In this document: positions 1 to 7,818 of the stretch, piece by piece | Numbering within the stretch: position 1 is the first letter of the stretch | Layout of the letters: each line of letters begins with the position of its first letter | From: an uncultured Lachnospiraceae bacterium | GTDB taxonomy: Bacteria; Bacillota; Clostridia; Lachnospirales; Lachnospiraceae | Length of the DNA: 64,000 bases | Reading direction: 5' to 3' | Assembly: GCA_949949005.1 (NCBI GenBank) | Contig: CATLHM010000007.1 | Coordinates: 1-64,000 of the forward strand | Made by a program: the position numbers and the translations under genes | Notes under the pieces: generated by a model | The model's input: the letters and a program-made list of their open reading frames with translations, nothing else | Told to the model about the DNA's origin: nothing | Databases searched by the model: none

Positions 1-31
1 TGTAACTAATAAGCATTTCCTGATTGGTCAT
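1..31 (-). CDS. 5' end of an unidentified minus-strand gene, cut by the window edge
   Basis: Only ten codons are visible (MTNQEMLISY), reading leftwards from an ATG at 31-29. The start is credible because its complement has a strong Shine-Dalgarno sequence (CAGGAG at 46-41), and a TATAAT hexamer lies on the same strand at 63-58. The product cannot be identified from ten residues. The gene is divergent from the ATPase-like gene starting at 176, so the stretch 64-148 should hold control signals for one or both genes. Confidence 0.5.
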   Translation of the reverse strand, partial: MTNQEMLISY

Positions 32-175
32 GGTATTATCCTCCTGAATATGAGGAAATTATACCATTTCAGATGACCCATAAAACGGACTCAAATAGAT
101 TACCAACACATTTACGGACTAACACCTATATTTTTTATAAAAAGAGGGTCTTTTGAACAGGGAGGATATATTGCC

Positions 176-1864
176 ATGGCGAGAACCGTAGGAATAGGGA
201 TTCAGAGTTTTGAAAAGCTGATAACGGAAAACAGCTTTTATATTGATAAAACAGACTTTATCAGGCAATGGTGGGAGAACAGAGACGATGTGACGTTGAT
301 CACCCGTCCCCGAAGATTCGGTAAAACCCTGAATATGAACATGCTGGAGCGATTCTTGTCTGTACAATATGCGGGGCAGGGAGAGGTATTTGAGGGTCTA
401 TCCATATGGAAGAATGAGAAATACCGTAAACTTCAGGGAAGTATGCCCGTAATCTTCTTAAGCTTTGCAGATGTAAAGGCAAATACCTTCGCCTCGGCAA
501 GGGAAAAGATTTGTATGCTCATAGAAGAAGTGTACCGCAGGTATGATTTCCTGCTGACAGGAGGGAGTCTAAAGGAAGGGGAAGACGAGCGTTTCCGCAG
601 GGTTTTAGTAGAAATGACGGATTCTGAGGCTGCGTACTCTCTCAAAAATCTGTCTGGTTATTTATCGGGTTATTATGGAAAAAAAGTAATTATTCTGTTG
701 GACGAGTACGACACACCCATTCAGGAGGCCTGGGTATATGGTTACTGGCGCGAGATGGTGGAATTCATAAGAGGGCTGTTTAACGCCACATTCAAGACAA
801 ATCCCTATCTGGAACGGGCGGTTATGACGGGGATTACGAGGGTCAGTAAGGAGTCCATTTTCTCGGACTTAAATCATTTGACGGTTGTGACATCGACTTG
901 TGAGATGTATGCGGATTGCTTTGGCTTTACGGAGGAAGAGGTGTTTACAGCACTGGACGAATATGGGATGCAGGATAAGTGTTTTGACGTTAAAAAGTGG
1001 TATGATGGTTTTACCTTTGGAAAATGCAGGGATATTTATAATCCATGGTCCATCATCAATTATCTGAAAATGGGACGGCTTTCCACTTACTGGGCCAATA
1101 CCAGCAGCAATGGCTTAGTGGATAAACTGATCCGAGAGGGAAGCGCGGAGATTAAAATTTCCATGGAGAGCCTGCTTAAGGGAGAGCATTTATACAAAGA
1201 AATCGACGAACAGATCATTTTCGACCAGTTGGACGCAGACGAGAACGCCATCTGGAGCCTGTTTCTGGCAAGCGGATACCTGAAAGCAGAGAATTACGAA
1301 TTCAATGAGGAAACGGGAACAGATCTGTATGAGCTTGCGCTGACGAACAAGGAAGTAAAGATTATGTTCCAGAAGATGATCCGGAAATGGTTCACCCGTT
1401 CCGGGACGGTCTACAACGGCTTTGTCAGGGCACTGCTGCAGGATGACGTAAAGTCCATGAACGCCTACATGAACCGCGTGTCCCTGGCTACATTCAGCTA
1501 CTTTGACAGCGGAAGAAACCCCTCCATGGAGACCCAGCCGGAGAGGTTCTACCATGGCTTTGTGCTGGGACTGGCCGTGGAACTGGCAGAGAGCTACATC
1601 ATTACATCCAACCGGGAGAGCGGCTTTGGAAGGTATGATGTGGTGATGGAGCCGAAGAACGGAACGGTCAATGCAGTCATAATGGAATTCAAGGTCAGGG
1701 ATTCTGGCGAGGAGAAATCTCTGGAGGATACTGCGGATGCTGCACTGAAACAGATTGAAGAAAAGAAATACCAGGCAGGTTTAGAAAGCAGGGGAATCTC
1801 CGGCGACCGAATCCGGAAATATGGCTTTGCCTTTGAGGGGAAGGAAGTCTTAATAAAAAGTTGA
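176..1864 (+). CDS. AAA-ATPase-like / PD-(D/E)XK nuclease-like protein, copy 1
   Basis: 562 residues, the length usual for proteins pairing an AAA-ATPase-like domain (PF09820 type) with a C-terminal PDDEXK_9 domain (PF08011 type). The N-terminal half has a Walker A-like RPRRFGKT (residues about 44-51), a Walker B VIILLDEYD (about 172-180) and an MTGITRVSKESIFSDLN segment typical of the family. The C-terminus has a nuclease-like core with Asp of RYDVV (about 488) and ExK in MEFKV (about 504-506). The start is supported by GGGAGG about ten bases upstream. The family is abundant in gut Bacteroidetes and Clostridia, often in several copies per genome, and its role is unknown; nuclease or defence functions are only suggested by the fold. 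Confidence 0.85.
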   Translation: MARTVGIGIQSFEKLITENSFYIDKTDFIRQWWENRDDVTLITRPRRFGKTLNMNMLERFLSVQYAGQGEVFEGLSIWKNEKYRKLQGSMPVIFLSFADVKANTFASAREKICMLIEEVYRRYDFLLTGGSLKEGEDERFRRVLVEMTDSEAAYSLKNLSGYLSGYYGKKVIILLDEYDTPIQEAWVYGYWREMVEFIRGLFNATFKTNPYLERAVMTGITRVSKESIFSDLNHLTVVTSTCEMYADCFGFTEEEVFTALDEYGMQDKCFDVKKWYDGFTFGKCRDIYNPWSIINYLKMGRLSTYWANTSSNGLVDKLIREGSAEIKISMESLLKGEHLYKEIDEQIIFDQLDADENAIWSLFLASGYLKAENYEFNEETGTDLYELALTNKEVKIMFQKMIRKWFTRSGTVYNGFVRALLQDDVKSMNAYMNRVSLATFSYFDSGRNPSMETQPERFYHGFVLGLAVELAESYIITSNRESGFGRYDVVMEPKNGTVNAVIMEFKVRDSGEEKSLEDTADAALKQIEEKKYQAGLESRGISGDRIRKYGFAFEGKEVLIKS

Positions 1865-2011
1865 GAGTTTTTAGCCCTGACTTGACAGGAGAGTATGTGA
1901 GCAGGATTGAGAAGAAGGCTTTTGGGAAGCATATGTAAAGGAATGACATTGATTTTGATGTATAGAATATGGTAATGGTACGAGTCTTTTGAATAGGGAG
2001 GATATATTGCC

Positions 2012-3700
2012 ATGGCGAGAACCGTAGGAATAGGGATTCAGAGTTTTGAAAAGCTGATAACGGAAAACAGCTTTTATATTGATAAAACAGACTTTATCAG
2101 GCAATGGTGGGAGAACAGAGACGATGTGACGTTGATCACCCGTCCCCGCAGATTTGGCAAGACCTTGAATATGAACATGCTGGAGAGATTTCTTTCCGTA
2201 GAGTATACAGGTCAGGGAGAGGTTTTCGAGGGGCTCTCCATATGGAAGGACGAGAAGTATCGTAACCTTCAGGGAACCTACCCGGTGATTTCCTTAAGCT
2301 TTGCCGGGATAAAAGCATCTTCTTTCGATGAGGCAAAAAAAAGCTTATTTTATCTCATTGAAAAATTGTATAACCGATATGAATTTCTGTTGAAGGAAGA
2401 CAGCTTGAATGAAAAGGAAAAAGGTTTCATAAAAAGCATTTCTGTCAATATGGATAACTATTCTGCTGTTTCATCACTGGGGACTCTATCAGAGTTTCTG
2501 TATCGCTACTATGGGAAAAAGGTAATTATCCTGCTGGACGAATATGACACACCTCTTCAGGAGGCCTGGGTGTACGGCTATTGGAAAGAGATGGTGGAGC
2601 TCATAAGAGGTTTGTTTAATGCTACGTTTAAGACAAATCCCTATCTGGAACGGGCGGTTATGACGGGGATTACGAGGGTCAGCAAGGAATCCATTTTCTC
2701 GGACTTAAATCATTTGACGGTTGTGACATCGACTTGTGAGATGTATGCGGATTGCTTTGGCTTTACGGAGGAAGAGGTGTTTACAGCACTGGACGAATAT
2801 GGGATGCAGGATAAGCGTTTTGACGTTAAAAAGTGGTATGATGGTTTTACCTTTGGAAAATGCAGGGATATTTATAATCCATGGTCCATCATCAATTATC
2901 TGAAAATGGGACGGCTTTCCACTTACTGGGCCAATACCAGCAGCAATGGCTTAGTGGATAAACTGATCCGAGAGGGAAGCGCGGAGATTAAAATTTCCAT
3001 GGAGAGCCTGCTTAAGGGAGAGCATTTATACAAAGAAATCGACGAACAGATCATTTTCGACCAGTTGGACGCAGACGAGAACGCCATCTGGAGCCTGTTT
3101 CTGGCAAGCGGATACCTGAAAGCAGAGAATTACGAATTCAATGAGGAAACGGGAACAGATCTGTATGAGCTTGCGCTGACGAACAAGGAAGTAAAGATTA
3201 TGTTCCAGAAGATGATCCGGAAATGGTTTACCCGTTCCGGGACTGTCTACAACGGCTTTGTCAGGGCGCTGCTGCAGGATGACGTCAAGTCCATGAACGC
3301 CTACATGAACCGCGTGGCCCTGGCTACGTTCAGCTACTTTGACAGCGGAAGAAACCCCTCCATGGAGACCCAGCCAGAACGGTTCTACCATGGCTTTGTG
3401 CTGGGACTGGCCGTGGAGCTGGCAGAGAGCTACATCATTACATCCAACCGGGAGAGCGGTTTTGGAAGATATGATGTGGTGATGGAGCCGAAGGACGGAA
3501 CGGTCAATGCAGTCATAATGGAATTCAAGGTCAGGGATTCTGGCGAGGAGAAATCTCTGGAGGATACTGCGGATGCAGCGTTGAGACAGATTGAAGAACA
3601 GCGGTATCAGGAAGATTTAGAGAACAGGGGAATCTCCGGCGACCGAATCCGGAAATATGGCTTTGCTTTTGAAGGGAAAGAAGTCTTGATAAAAAGTTGA
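2012..3700 (+). CDS. AAA-ATPase-like / PD-(D/E)XK nuclease-like protein, copy 2
   Basis: 562 residues, the same length as the copy before it, with the same Walker A-like (about 44-51), Walker B and ExK nuclease motifs, so both copies look intact. The difference is concentrated in residues about 64-200, between the P-loop and just past Walker B, where many positions differ, while residues about 207-400 are almost identical. This middle segment is therefore the candidate for a specificity difference between the two proteins. It has its own GGGAGG ribosome site in a duplicated leader and is followed by a terminator-like hairpin at 3762-3816. Function is unknown; self- versus cross-assembly of the paralogues cannot be judged from sequence. 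Confidence 0.85.
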   Translation: MARTVGIGIQSFEKLITENSFYIDKTDFIRQWWENRDDVTLITRPRRFGKTLNMNMLERFLSVEYTGQGEVFEGLSIWKDEKYRNLQGTYPVISLSFAGIKASSFDEAKKSLFYLIEKLYNRYEFLLKEDSLNEKEKGFIKSISVNMDNYSAVSSLGTLSEFLYRYYGKKVIILLDEYDTPLQEAWVYGYWKEMVELIRGLFNATFKTNPYLERAVMTGITRVSKESIFSDLNHLTVVTSTCEMYADCFGFTEEEVFTALDEYGMQDKRFDVKKWYDGFTFGKCRDIYNPWSIINYLKMGRLSTYWANTSSNGLVDKLIREGSAEIKISMESLLKGEHLYKEIDEQIIFDQLDADENAIWSLFLASGYLKAENYEFNEETGTDLYELALTNKEVKIMFQKMIRKWFTRSGTVYNGFVRALLQDDVKSMNAYMNRVALATFSYFDSGRNPSMETQPERFYHGFVLGLAVELAESYIITSNRESGFGRYDVVMEPKDGTVNAVIMEFKVRDSGEEKSLEDTADAALRQIEEQRYQEDLENRGISGDRIRKYGFAFEGKEVLIKS

Positions 3701-3761
3701 AAAAATTTTAGCTAAATTTTATAAATTGTTAATTGATTCCTCTGACAATTTCAGGTAAAGT

Positions 3762-3816
3762 AGACATATCCGGAGCAGAAATCCCAAACGGGTATCCGAG
3801 CCGGATATGTCTTTTT
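3762..3816 (+). terminator. Probable intrinsic terminator after the duplicated ATPase-like genes
   Basis: A perfect 12-base inverted repeat (AGACATATCCGG at 3762-3773 and CCGGATATGTCT at 3801-3812) is followed by TTTTTAT. The loop of about 27 bases is longer than usual, so a small structured RNA is a less likely alternative. It separates the ATPase-like pair from comM. Confidence 0.65.
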
Positions 3817-3968
3817 ATAAAGCAAAAGGATGTCCGGCAGAGTCCGGTATCCGTCGCTGAATCAAAAGGGAAGTTCGCATTCACAAAGCGCGTCGTCCAT
3901 TGCCATTCATTTTTCTTTTATAATTTCCAGACAAACAATAAAAAGCGCATAACACAGGGAGGGTCTAT

Positions 3969-5519
3969 TTGTTCAGTTCAATTATAACAGGAGCCGTTTA
4001 CGGCATGGAAAGCCATCTTGTCCGTGCGGAGGTGGATCTTTCTTCGGGGCTGCCCTGCTTTATTATGGTGGGGAGCCTTGGCAGGGAGGTGAAGGAGTCC
4101 GGGGAGCGGGTGCGGATCGCTCTGAAAAATACGGGAATTTCCCTGCCGCCGATGCACATTTCCGTCAATCTCTCTCCGGCTGACTTAAAGAAGGTGGGGA
4201 CAGGCTATGACCTCCCCATTGCGGTAGGGGTGCTGACTGCCATGGAAAAGCTTCCCAGAGGGTGTACGGAGGGTATGCTGATTCTGGGGGAGCTTGGATT
4301 AAACGGGGAGATCAAGGGAATAAAGGGCGTACTGCCTGTGGCCTTAAATGCGGTAAGGGCAGGCATTACCCGATGCCTTGTACCGGAAGAAAATGCCAGG
4401 GAGGCGGCGGTGGCGGAGGGGATGGAGGCAGTGGGAGTCTCTTCTTTAAGCCAGGTGATTGATTATTTAAGGCTTTCCCGGAAGGAGCAGAATCGATATC
4501 TGCCGCCAGGAAAGGTGGATGTAGATGCTCTCCTGAGAGAAGGAAGGGAAAAGGAAGGAGAGCGCAGGCCCGATTTCGGGGAGATCACAGGGCAGGAAAG
4601 CTTAAAGAGGGCGGCGCTCATTGCGGCGGCGGGCTTTCACCATCTTCTCATTATGGGGCCCCCGGGCAGCGGAAAAACCATGCTGGCTAAGAGGCTGCCC
4701 ACGATCCTTCCGGCCCTCACAAAGGAGGAAAGCCTGGAAGTGTCCGCCCTTTACAGCATTGCGGGAAGGCTGGGGGCGGGAGAGTGCCTTGTCACAAGCA
4801 GGCCCTTTTTGAGCCCACACCATACCGTTTCACCCCAGGCCTTCTCCGGCGGAGGGCAGATTCCAAGGCCAGGGATCGTCAGTCTGGCCCACAGAGGTAT
4901 CCTGTTTTTGGATGAGATGCCGGAATTTAAGCGCCAGACCCTGGATCTGCTCAGGCAGCCTTTGGAGAGTAAGGAGATACAGATCGCCCGTAGCAACGGT
5001 TGTGTCACCTACCCTGCGGATGTGATGCTGGTAGGGGCCTTAAACCCCTGTCCCTGCGGGTATTATCCGGACAGGAACAGGTGCCGCTGTACCCCTTTTG
5101 AGAGGCATAATTATTTAAGTCATATTTCCGGCCCCATTCTTGACCGGATGGATCTGTGCATCGAAGCCCAGAGGCCGGATCTTTTCAGGGTGGAAAGAGG
5201 GCAGGGAGAGACCAGCGCAAAGATGCGCCGGAAGGTTGAGCAGGCCCGCAGAAAGCAGGAGGAAAGGTATCGGGGAACAAAAATACGGTTTAACTCCGAC
5301 CTGGAATCAGGAGAGCTGGATGAGTACTGCGCCCTGGGAGAGAAGGAACGGGAAATACTTGAAAAATTATTCCAAAAGATGGATTTAAGCATGAGAGCCT
5401 GCCACAGGCTTTTGAAGGTGGCGCGGACAATTGCAGATTTGGAAGGGAGCGAGAGGATTTTAAGCGGCCATCTGGCGGAGGCGGCGGTCTACCGGATGGG
5501 GGATAAGCTGGAACAATAG
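3969..5519 (+). CDS. comM: ComM/YifB-family AAA+ ATPase (Mg-chelatase subunit ChlI-like)
   Basis: 516 residues, the normal length for YifB/ComM. The first 170 residues are the ChlI-like N-terminal domain (PCFIMVGSLGREVKESGERV, then SVNLSPADLKK). The AAA+ core follows with Walker A GPPGSGKTM near residue 230 and Walker B ILFLDEMPEF, then a C-terminal Mg_chelatase_C region. ComM in naturally transformable bacteria is a hexameric helicase that promotes branch migration during integration of donor DNA; the role in Clostridia is inferred from that. The start is TTG, chosen because GGGAGGG sits six bases upstream and the MFSSIITGAVYG N-terminus matches the family. dprA follows after 78 bases, a common pairing. 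Confidence 0.93.
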   Translation: MFSSIITGAVYGMESHLVRAEVDLSSGLPCFIMVGSLGREVKESGERVRIALKNTGISLPPMHISVNLSPADLKKVGTGYDLPIAVGVLTAMEKLPRGCTEGMLILGELGLNGEIKGIKGVLPVALNAVRAGITRCLVPEENAREAAVAEGMEAVGVSSLSQVIDYLRLSRKEQNRYLPPGKVDVDALLREGREKEGERRPDFGEITGQESLKRAALIAAAGFHHLLIMGPPGSGKTMLAKRLPTILPALTKEESLEVSALYSIAGRLGAGECLVTSRPFLSPHHTVSPQAFSGGGQIPRPGIVSLAHRGILFLDEMPEFKRQTLDLLRQPLESKEIQIARSNGCVTYPADVMLVGALNPCPCGYYPDRNRCRCTPFERHNYLSHISGPILDRMDLCIEAQRPDLFRVERGQGETSAKMRRKVEQARRKQEERYRGTKIRFNSDLESGELDEYCALGEKEREILEKLFQKMDLSMRACHRLLKVARTIADLEGSERILSGHLAEAAVYRMGDKLEQ

Positions 5520-5597
5520 AGAATCAGGGCTTTCCGTACACCGTCGCAGCAGGAGATTATGGCATGAAATGCATCTGAAAAGAAGGAGAAGGGACAT

Positions 5598-6857
5598 TTG
5601 GATGAGAGACAATACCGATTCTGGCTTCACCAGCTTCCGGGGGTGGGCGATCGGACCGCCGACAGGCTTCTTGCCGCCTTCGGCAGCCCAAAGGCAGTGT
5701 GTCTTGCTAAGGATGAGCTGAAAAAGGTTTTGGGTGAAAAGGCGGTGGAGCGGATCATGGACTTTAATAAGAACTTTGACGCACAGCGGGCCTACGAGCA
5801 AATGTTAAAAAGGAAGATTTCCTTTTATACCAGGGAGGATGAGGATTATCCGGAGCGCCTGAGAAAGCTCTCTTATCCTCCCTATGGCCTTTATTGCCTG
5901 GGAAAGCTGCCAAAGGACAGCCATCCTGCGGCCGCCATTATTGGAGCCAGGGAATGCTCGGAATATGGGCGGTATGTGGCAAAGGCCTTTGGGGGCGAGC
6001 TGGCGAAGGCGGGGGTGGCGGTGATCAGCGGAATGGCAAGAGGTATCGACGGCCTGGGGCAGCAGGCGGCACTTAAGCAGGGAGGGGAAACCTACGCGGT
6101 GTTGGGATGTGGTGCGGACATTTGTTATCCGGCTTCAAACAAAGCGCTCTATCAGGAGATCGTGGACGGAGGCGGCGGAATCTTATCCGTGTTTCCGCCA
6201 GGGACGCCTCCCGCAAAGAGGCAGTTTCCGGAAAGGAATCGGATCGTGGCCGGGCTCTCCGATCTGGTGCTTGTGGTGGAGGCGCGACAAAAGAGCGGCA
6301 CCCTGATTACGGTGGATATGGCTCTGGAACAGGGCAAAAATGTCTATGCGGTTCCGGGGAGGCTTACCGACCGACTCAGCGATGGCTGTAACCTGCTGAT
6401 CCGCCAGGGTGCCGGAATCGCCCTGACGCCGGGGGATCTTCTTGCAGAGCTAGAGCTGTTGGGGAACAGAAAGGCCATAGGGACAGCCAAAGCCCCGCAG
6501 GCCGCAGGGAGCGAAGAAACAGCAGAGACAGAGGCAGATTTATCTCGGGAAAATCTCTCCCAAAGAGACAATTCCGCAGAAAAAAAAGCATCCTTTTTAA
6601 AAGGCGGAATGATTCTGGAATTTCTGGATTCTTATCCCAAATCTGCGGATGAACTTTTGGCAAAGATCCGGGCCGCAGGAATTTCCCTAGAGCTTCCCGA
6701 GCTTTTGAGCGGGCTCATTGGGCTGTGTATGGAGGGGAAGGCCGCCCAGGCTGGGGGAAGCTGTTTTTTCAGATGCGGGGAGCCGGAACTGTTTGCAGAA
6801 AGGCAAAAGAACCAATATAATGATAAGAAGAAAGGGAAAGGAGAGGAAGGTTTATGA
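5598..6857 (+). CDS. dprA: DNA-processing protein DprA
   Basis: 419 residues. An N-terminal helix-hairpin-helix-like region (LPGVGDRTADRLLAAFG) is followed by the Rossmann-like DprA/LOG core (IIGARECSEYG near residue 115, then AVISGMARGIDGLGQQAAL and PPGTPPAKRQFPERNRI) and a winged-helix C-terminus. DprA binds incoming single-stranded DNA and loads RecA; it is widely present in non-competent species too, so competence is not proven. The start is TTG, with AAGGAGAAGGG just upstream. Residues about 295-330 form a poorly conserved Glu/Ala-rich linker. The stop codon overlaps the next ATG (ATGA), so translation of the small downstream gene is probably coupled. Confidence 0.95.
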   Translation: MDERQYRFWLHQLPGVGDRTADRLLAAFGSPKAVCLAKDELKKVLGEKAVERIMDFNKNFDAQRAYEQMLKRKISFYTREDEDYPERLRKLSYPPYGLYCLGKLPKDSHPAAAIIGARECSEYGRYVAKAFGGELAKAGVAVISGMARGIDGLGQQAALKQGGETYAVLGCGADICYPASNKALYQEIVDGGGGILSVFPPGTPPAKRQFPERNRIVAGLSDLVLVVEARQKSGTLITVDMALEQGKNVYAVPGRLTDRLSDGCNLLIRQGAGIALTPGDLLAELELLGNRKAIGTAKAPQAAGSEETAETEADLSRENLSQRDNSAEKKASFLKGGMILEFLDSYPKSADELLAKIRAAGISLELPELLSGLIGLCMEGKAAQAGGSCFFRCGEPELFAERQKNQYNDKKKGKGEEGL

Positions 6858-7030
6858 ATACCTTTTATTATCAGGTGGTCAGTATAGACGGCGATTACGC
6901 CAACTTAAGGAGAACTGACCAGGAGGGCCAGGAGCTAAAGCTTGTGGCCAGAGCCCTATTGCCTGCCGAGATCACAGAGGGCACGCTGCTGAAATATGAG
7001 TGGATGCAGTATGAGATCATGGAGGGGTAG
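6854..7030 (+). CDS. Small DUF3006-like protein (58 aa)
   Basis: 58 codons starting at an ATG that overlaps the dprA stop by four bases. The pattern (V-x-x-IDGDYANLRR, then LVARALLPAEITEGTLLKYE) resembles DUF3006 proteins, whose short beta-barrel-like sequences share GDYAVLE and LPxxxxEGDVL; here the match is by memory of the family and is moderate. It has no membrane segment or signal peptide. The position between dprA and a prepilin peptidase, with overlap on one side and four bases to the next start on the other, argues for a real co-translated gene. Function unknown. Confidence 0.75.
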   Translation: MNTFYYQVVSIDGDYANLRRTDQEGQELKLVARALLPAEITEGTLLKYEWMQYEIMEG

Positions 7031-7034
7031 GCGA

Positions 7035-7652
7035 TTGGGCTTCTTTGCATTGGGGCTTATCACGGGAATCCCCCTTGAAAAAAGCGTTTCTTACAGCCTT
7101 TGCAAAAGAGGCTGTGAGGGATCGGGCCGGCTTTTTTGGCTGCCCGTGGTGAACGGGCTCATTTATATGGGCATGTATGTCAGAGCGGAAGGGCAAAGGC
7201 AGAGCCTGCTCTCCGCTCTGAGCTTTTGTCTGTGTACTTCCCTGCTTTTGGCGGTAGGAATCATCGACTGGAAAACCAGGGAGATTCCCTGGGGCTATAA
7301 TCTGTTGATCGGCGTTTTGGGCGCGGCAAGGACCCTGTGCCATCTGGAACAGTGGCAGGAACATGCCGCCGGCTTTTTTGCGGTCAGCGGTTTATTATAT
7401 CTGTTTTTCCTATTGTCCGAGGGCAAAGGCATCGGGGGAGGGGACGTGAAGCTGATGGCGGCGGCAGGGCTTTTTCTTGGATGGGAAAAGGCCCTGTGGG
7501 CTTTCTTATGGGGAGGAACAGGGGCTTTGCTGGTTTTTTTCTTATTGAAAAAAGGGAAACAAAAGAGACATAAGAGACAAAAGAGGCATAAGCGTAAGAC
7601 ACTGGCGTTAGGGCCTTTTCTGGCTGTGGGGATTTTTGTCGCAATGCTGTGA
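7035..7652 (+). CDS. Prepilin peptidase (A24 family), short form
   Basis: About 205 residues, polytopic membrane protein. Both catalytic aspartates of A24 aspartyl proteases are visible: D in GIIDWKTREIP and D in the GxGD motif (IGGGDVKLM). The N-terminal CxxC methyltransferase domain of PilD/ComC is absent, so this is a protease-only or CpaA/TadV-like form. I prefer the TTG at 7035 because GGAGGGG lies seven bases upstream; an in-frame ATG at 6996 inside the previous gene would add 13 residues but has no ribosome site. A very basic loop (RHKRQKRHKRK) precedes the last membrane segment. It would process type IV pilin-like precursors; none are in the window. Confidence 0.82.
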   Translation: MGFFALGLITGIPLEKSVSYSLCKRGCEGSGRLFWLPVVNGLIYMGMYVRAEGQRQSLLSALSFCLCTSLLLAVGIIDWKTREIPWGYNLLIGVLGAARTLCHLEQWQEHAAGFFAVSGLLYLFFLLSEGKGIGGGDVKLMAAAGLFLGWEKALWAFLWGGTGALLVFFLLKKGKQKRHKRQKRHKRKTLALGPFLAVGIFVAML

Positions 7653-7700
7653 AAAAGCTTACGCGGCGCCCTTTATTAAAAAAGTTTAAGAATTTTGCAC

Positions 7701-7729
7701 TTGAAACCGTTTAGAAAGTGTTGTATAGT
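7701..7729 (+). promoter_or_regulatory. Sigma-A type promoter for topA
   Basis: TTGAAA (7701-7706), a 17-base spacer, then TATAGT (7724-7729). The expected transcription start is near 7736, giving a leader of about 80 bases before the topA ATG. The upstream 7653-7700 stretch is AT-rich with no clear terminator. Confidence 0.75.
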
Positions 7730-7739
7730 GCTTTACTGT

Positions 7740-7790
7740 GACAGTCCAAAGTAAGCCGCAGATTTGTGTCAGGCGGATTTGGGCTCTGTC
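7740..7790 (+). promoter_or_regulatory. Structured leader of topA mRNA
   Basis: A two-tier hairpin is visible right after the predicted transcription start. The outer stem pairs GACAG (7740-7744) with CTGTC (7786-7790) and TCCAAA (7745-7750) with TTTGGG (7778-7783, allowing one G-U). The inner stem pairs CCGC (7756-7759) with GCGG (7773-7776). It is not followed by a U-run, so it is not a simple terminator. A regulatory role for topA is inferred. Confidence 0.5.
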
Positions 7791-7818
7791 TATAAGTTGT
7801 GGAAAAAGGGGATGCGTT

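Larger units (their letters stand above)
149..3700 (+). repeat. Mosaic tandem duplication, period 1836 bases
   Basis: Two copies of a 562-codon gene and about 25 bases of its upstream region lie head to tail at an offset of 1836 bases. Identity is patchy. Bases 149-318 match 1985-2154 almost perfectly. Bases about 319-794 are strongly diverged. Bases about 795-1390 match with only a few differences, and the last 470 bases have scattered differences. Identity stops just upstream of base 149 and just after the stop codons. This is seen directly; gene conversion between copies, or recombination with a third divergent copy, is the inferred cause. Confidence 0.9.

Noticed and set aside
1867-1938. 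A 23-codon stretch (VFSPDLTGEYVSRIEKKAFGKHM and stop) between the two ATPase-like genes, possibly the end of a lost third gene
   Set aside because: It reads sensibly and ends in a stop, but it is too short, has no start and I cannot match it to a family.
3733-3987. Open frame of 84 codons between the ATPase-like genes and comM
   Set aside because: It runs through the terminator hairpin at 3762-3816, has no ribosome site and overlaps the comM start; composition does not look like a protein.
7738-7818. GTG start giving topA 27 more residues
   Set aside because: It lies at the predicted transcription start and inside the leader hairpin; the ATG at 7819 has the family N-terminus and a GGGG ribosome site.
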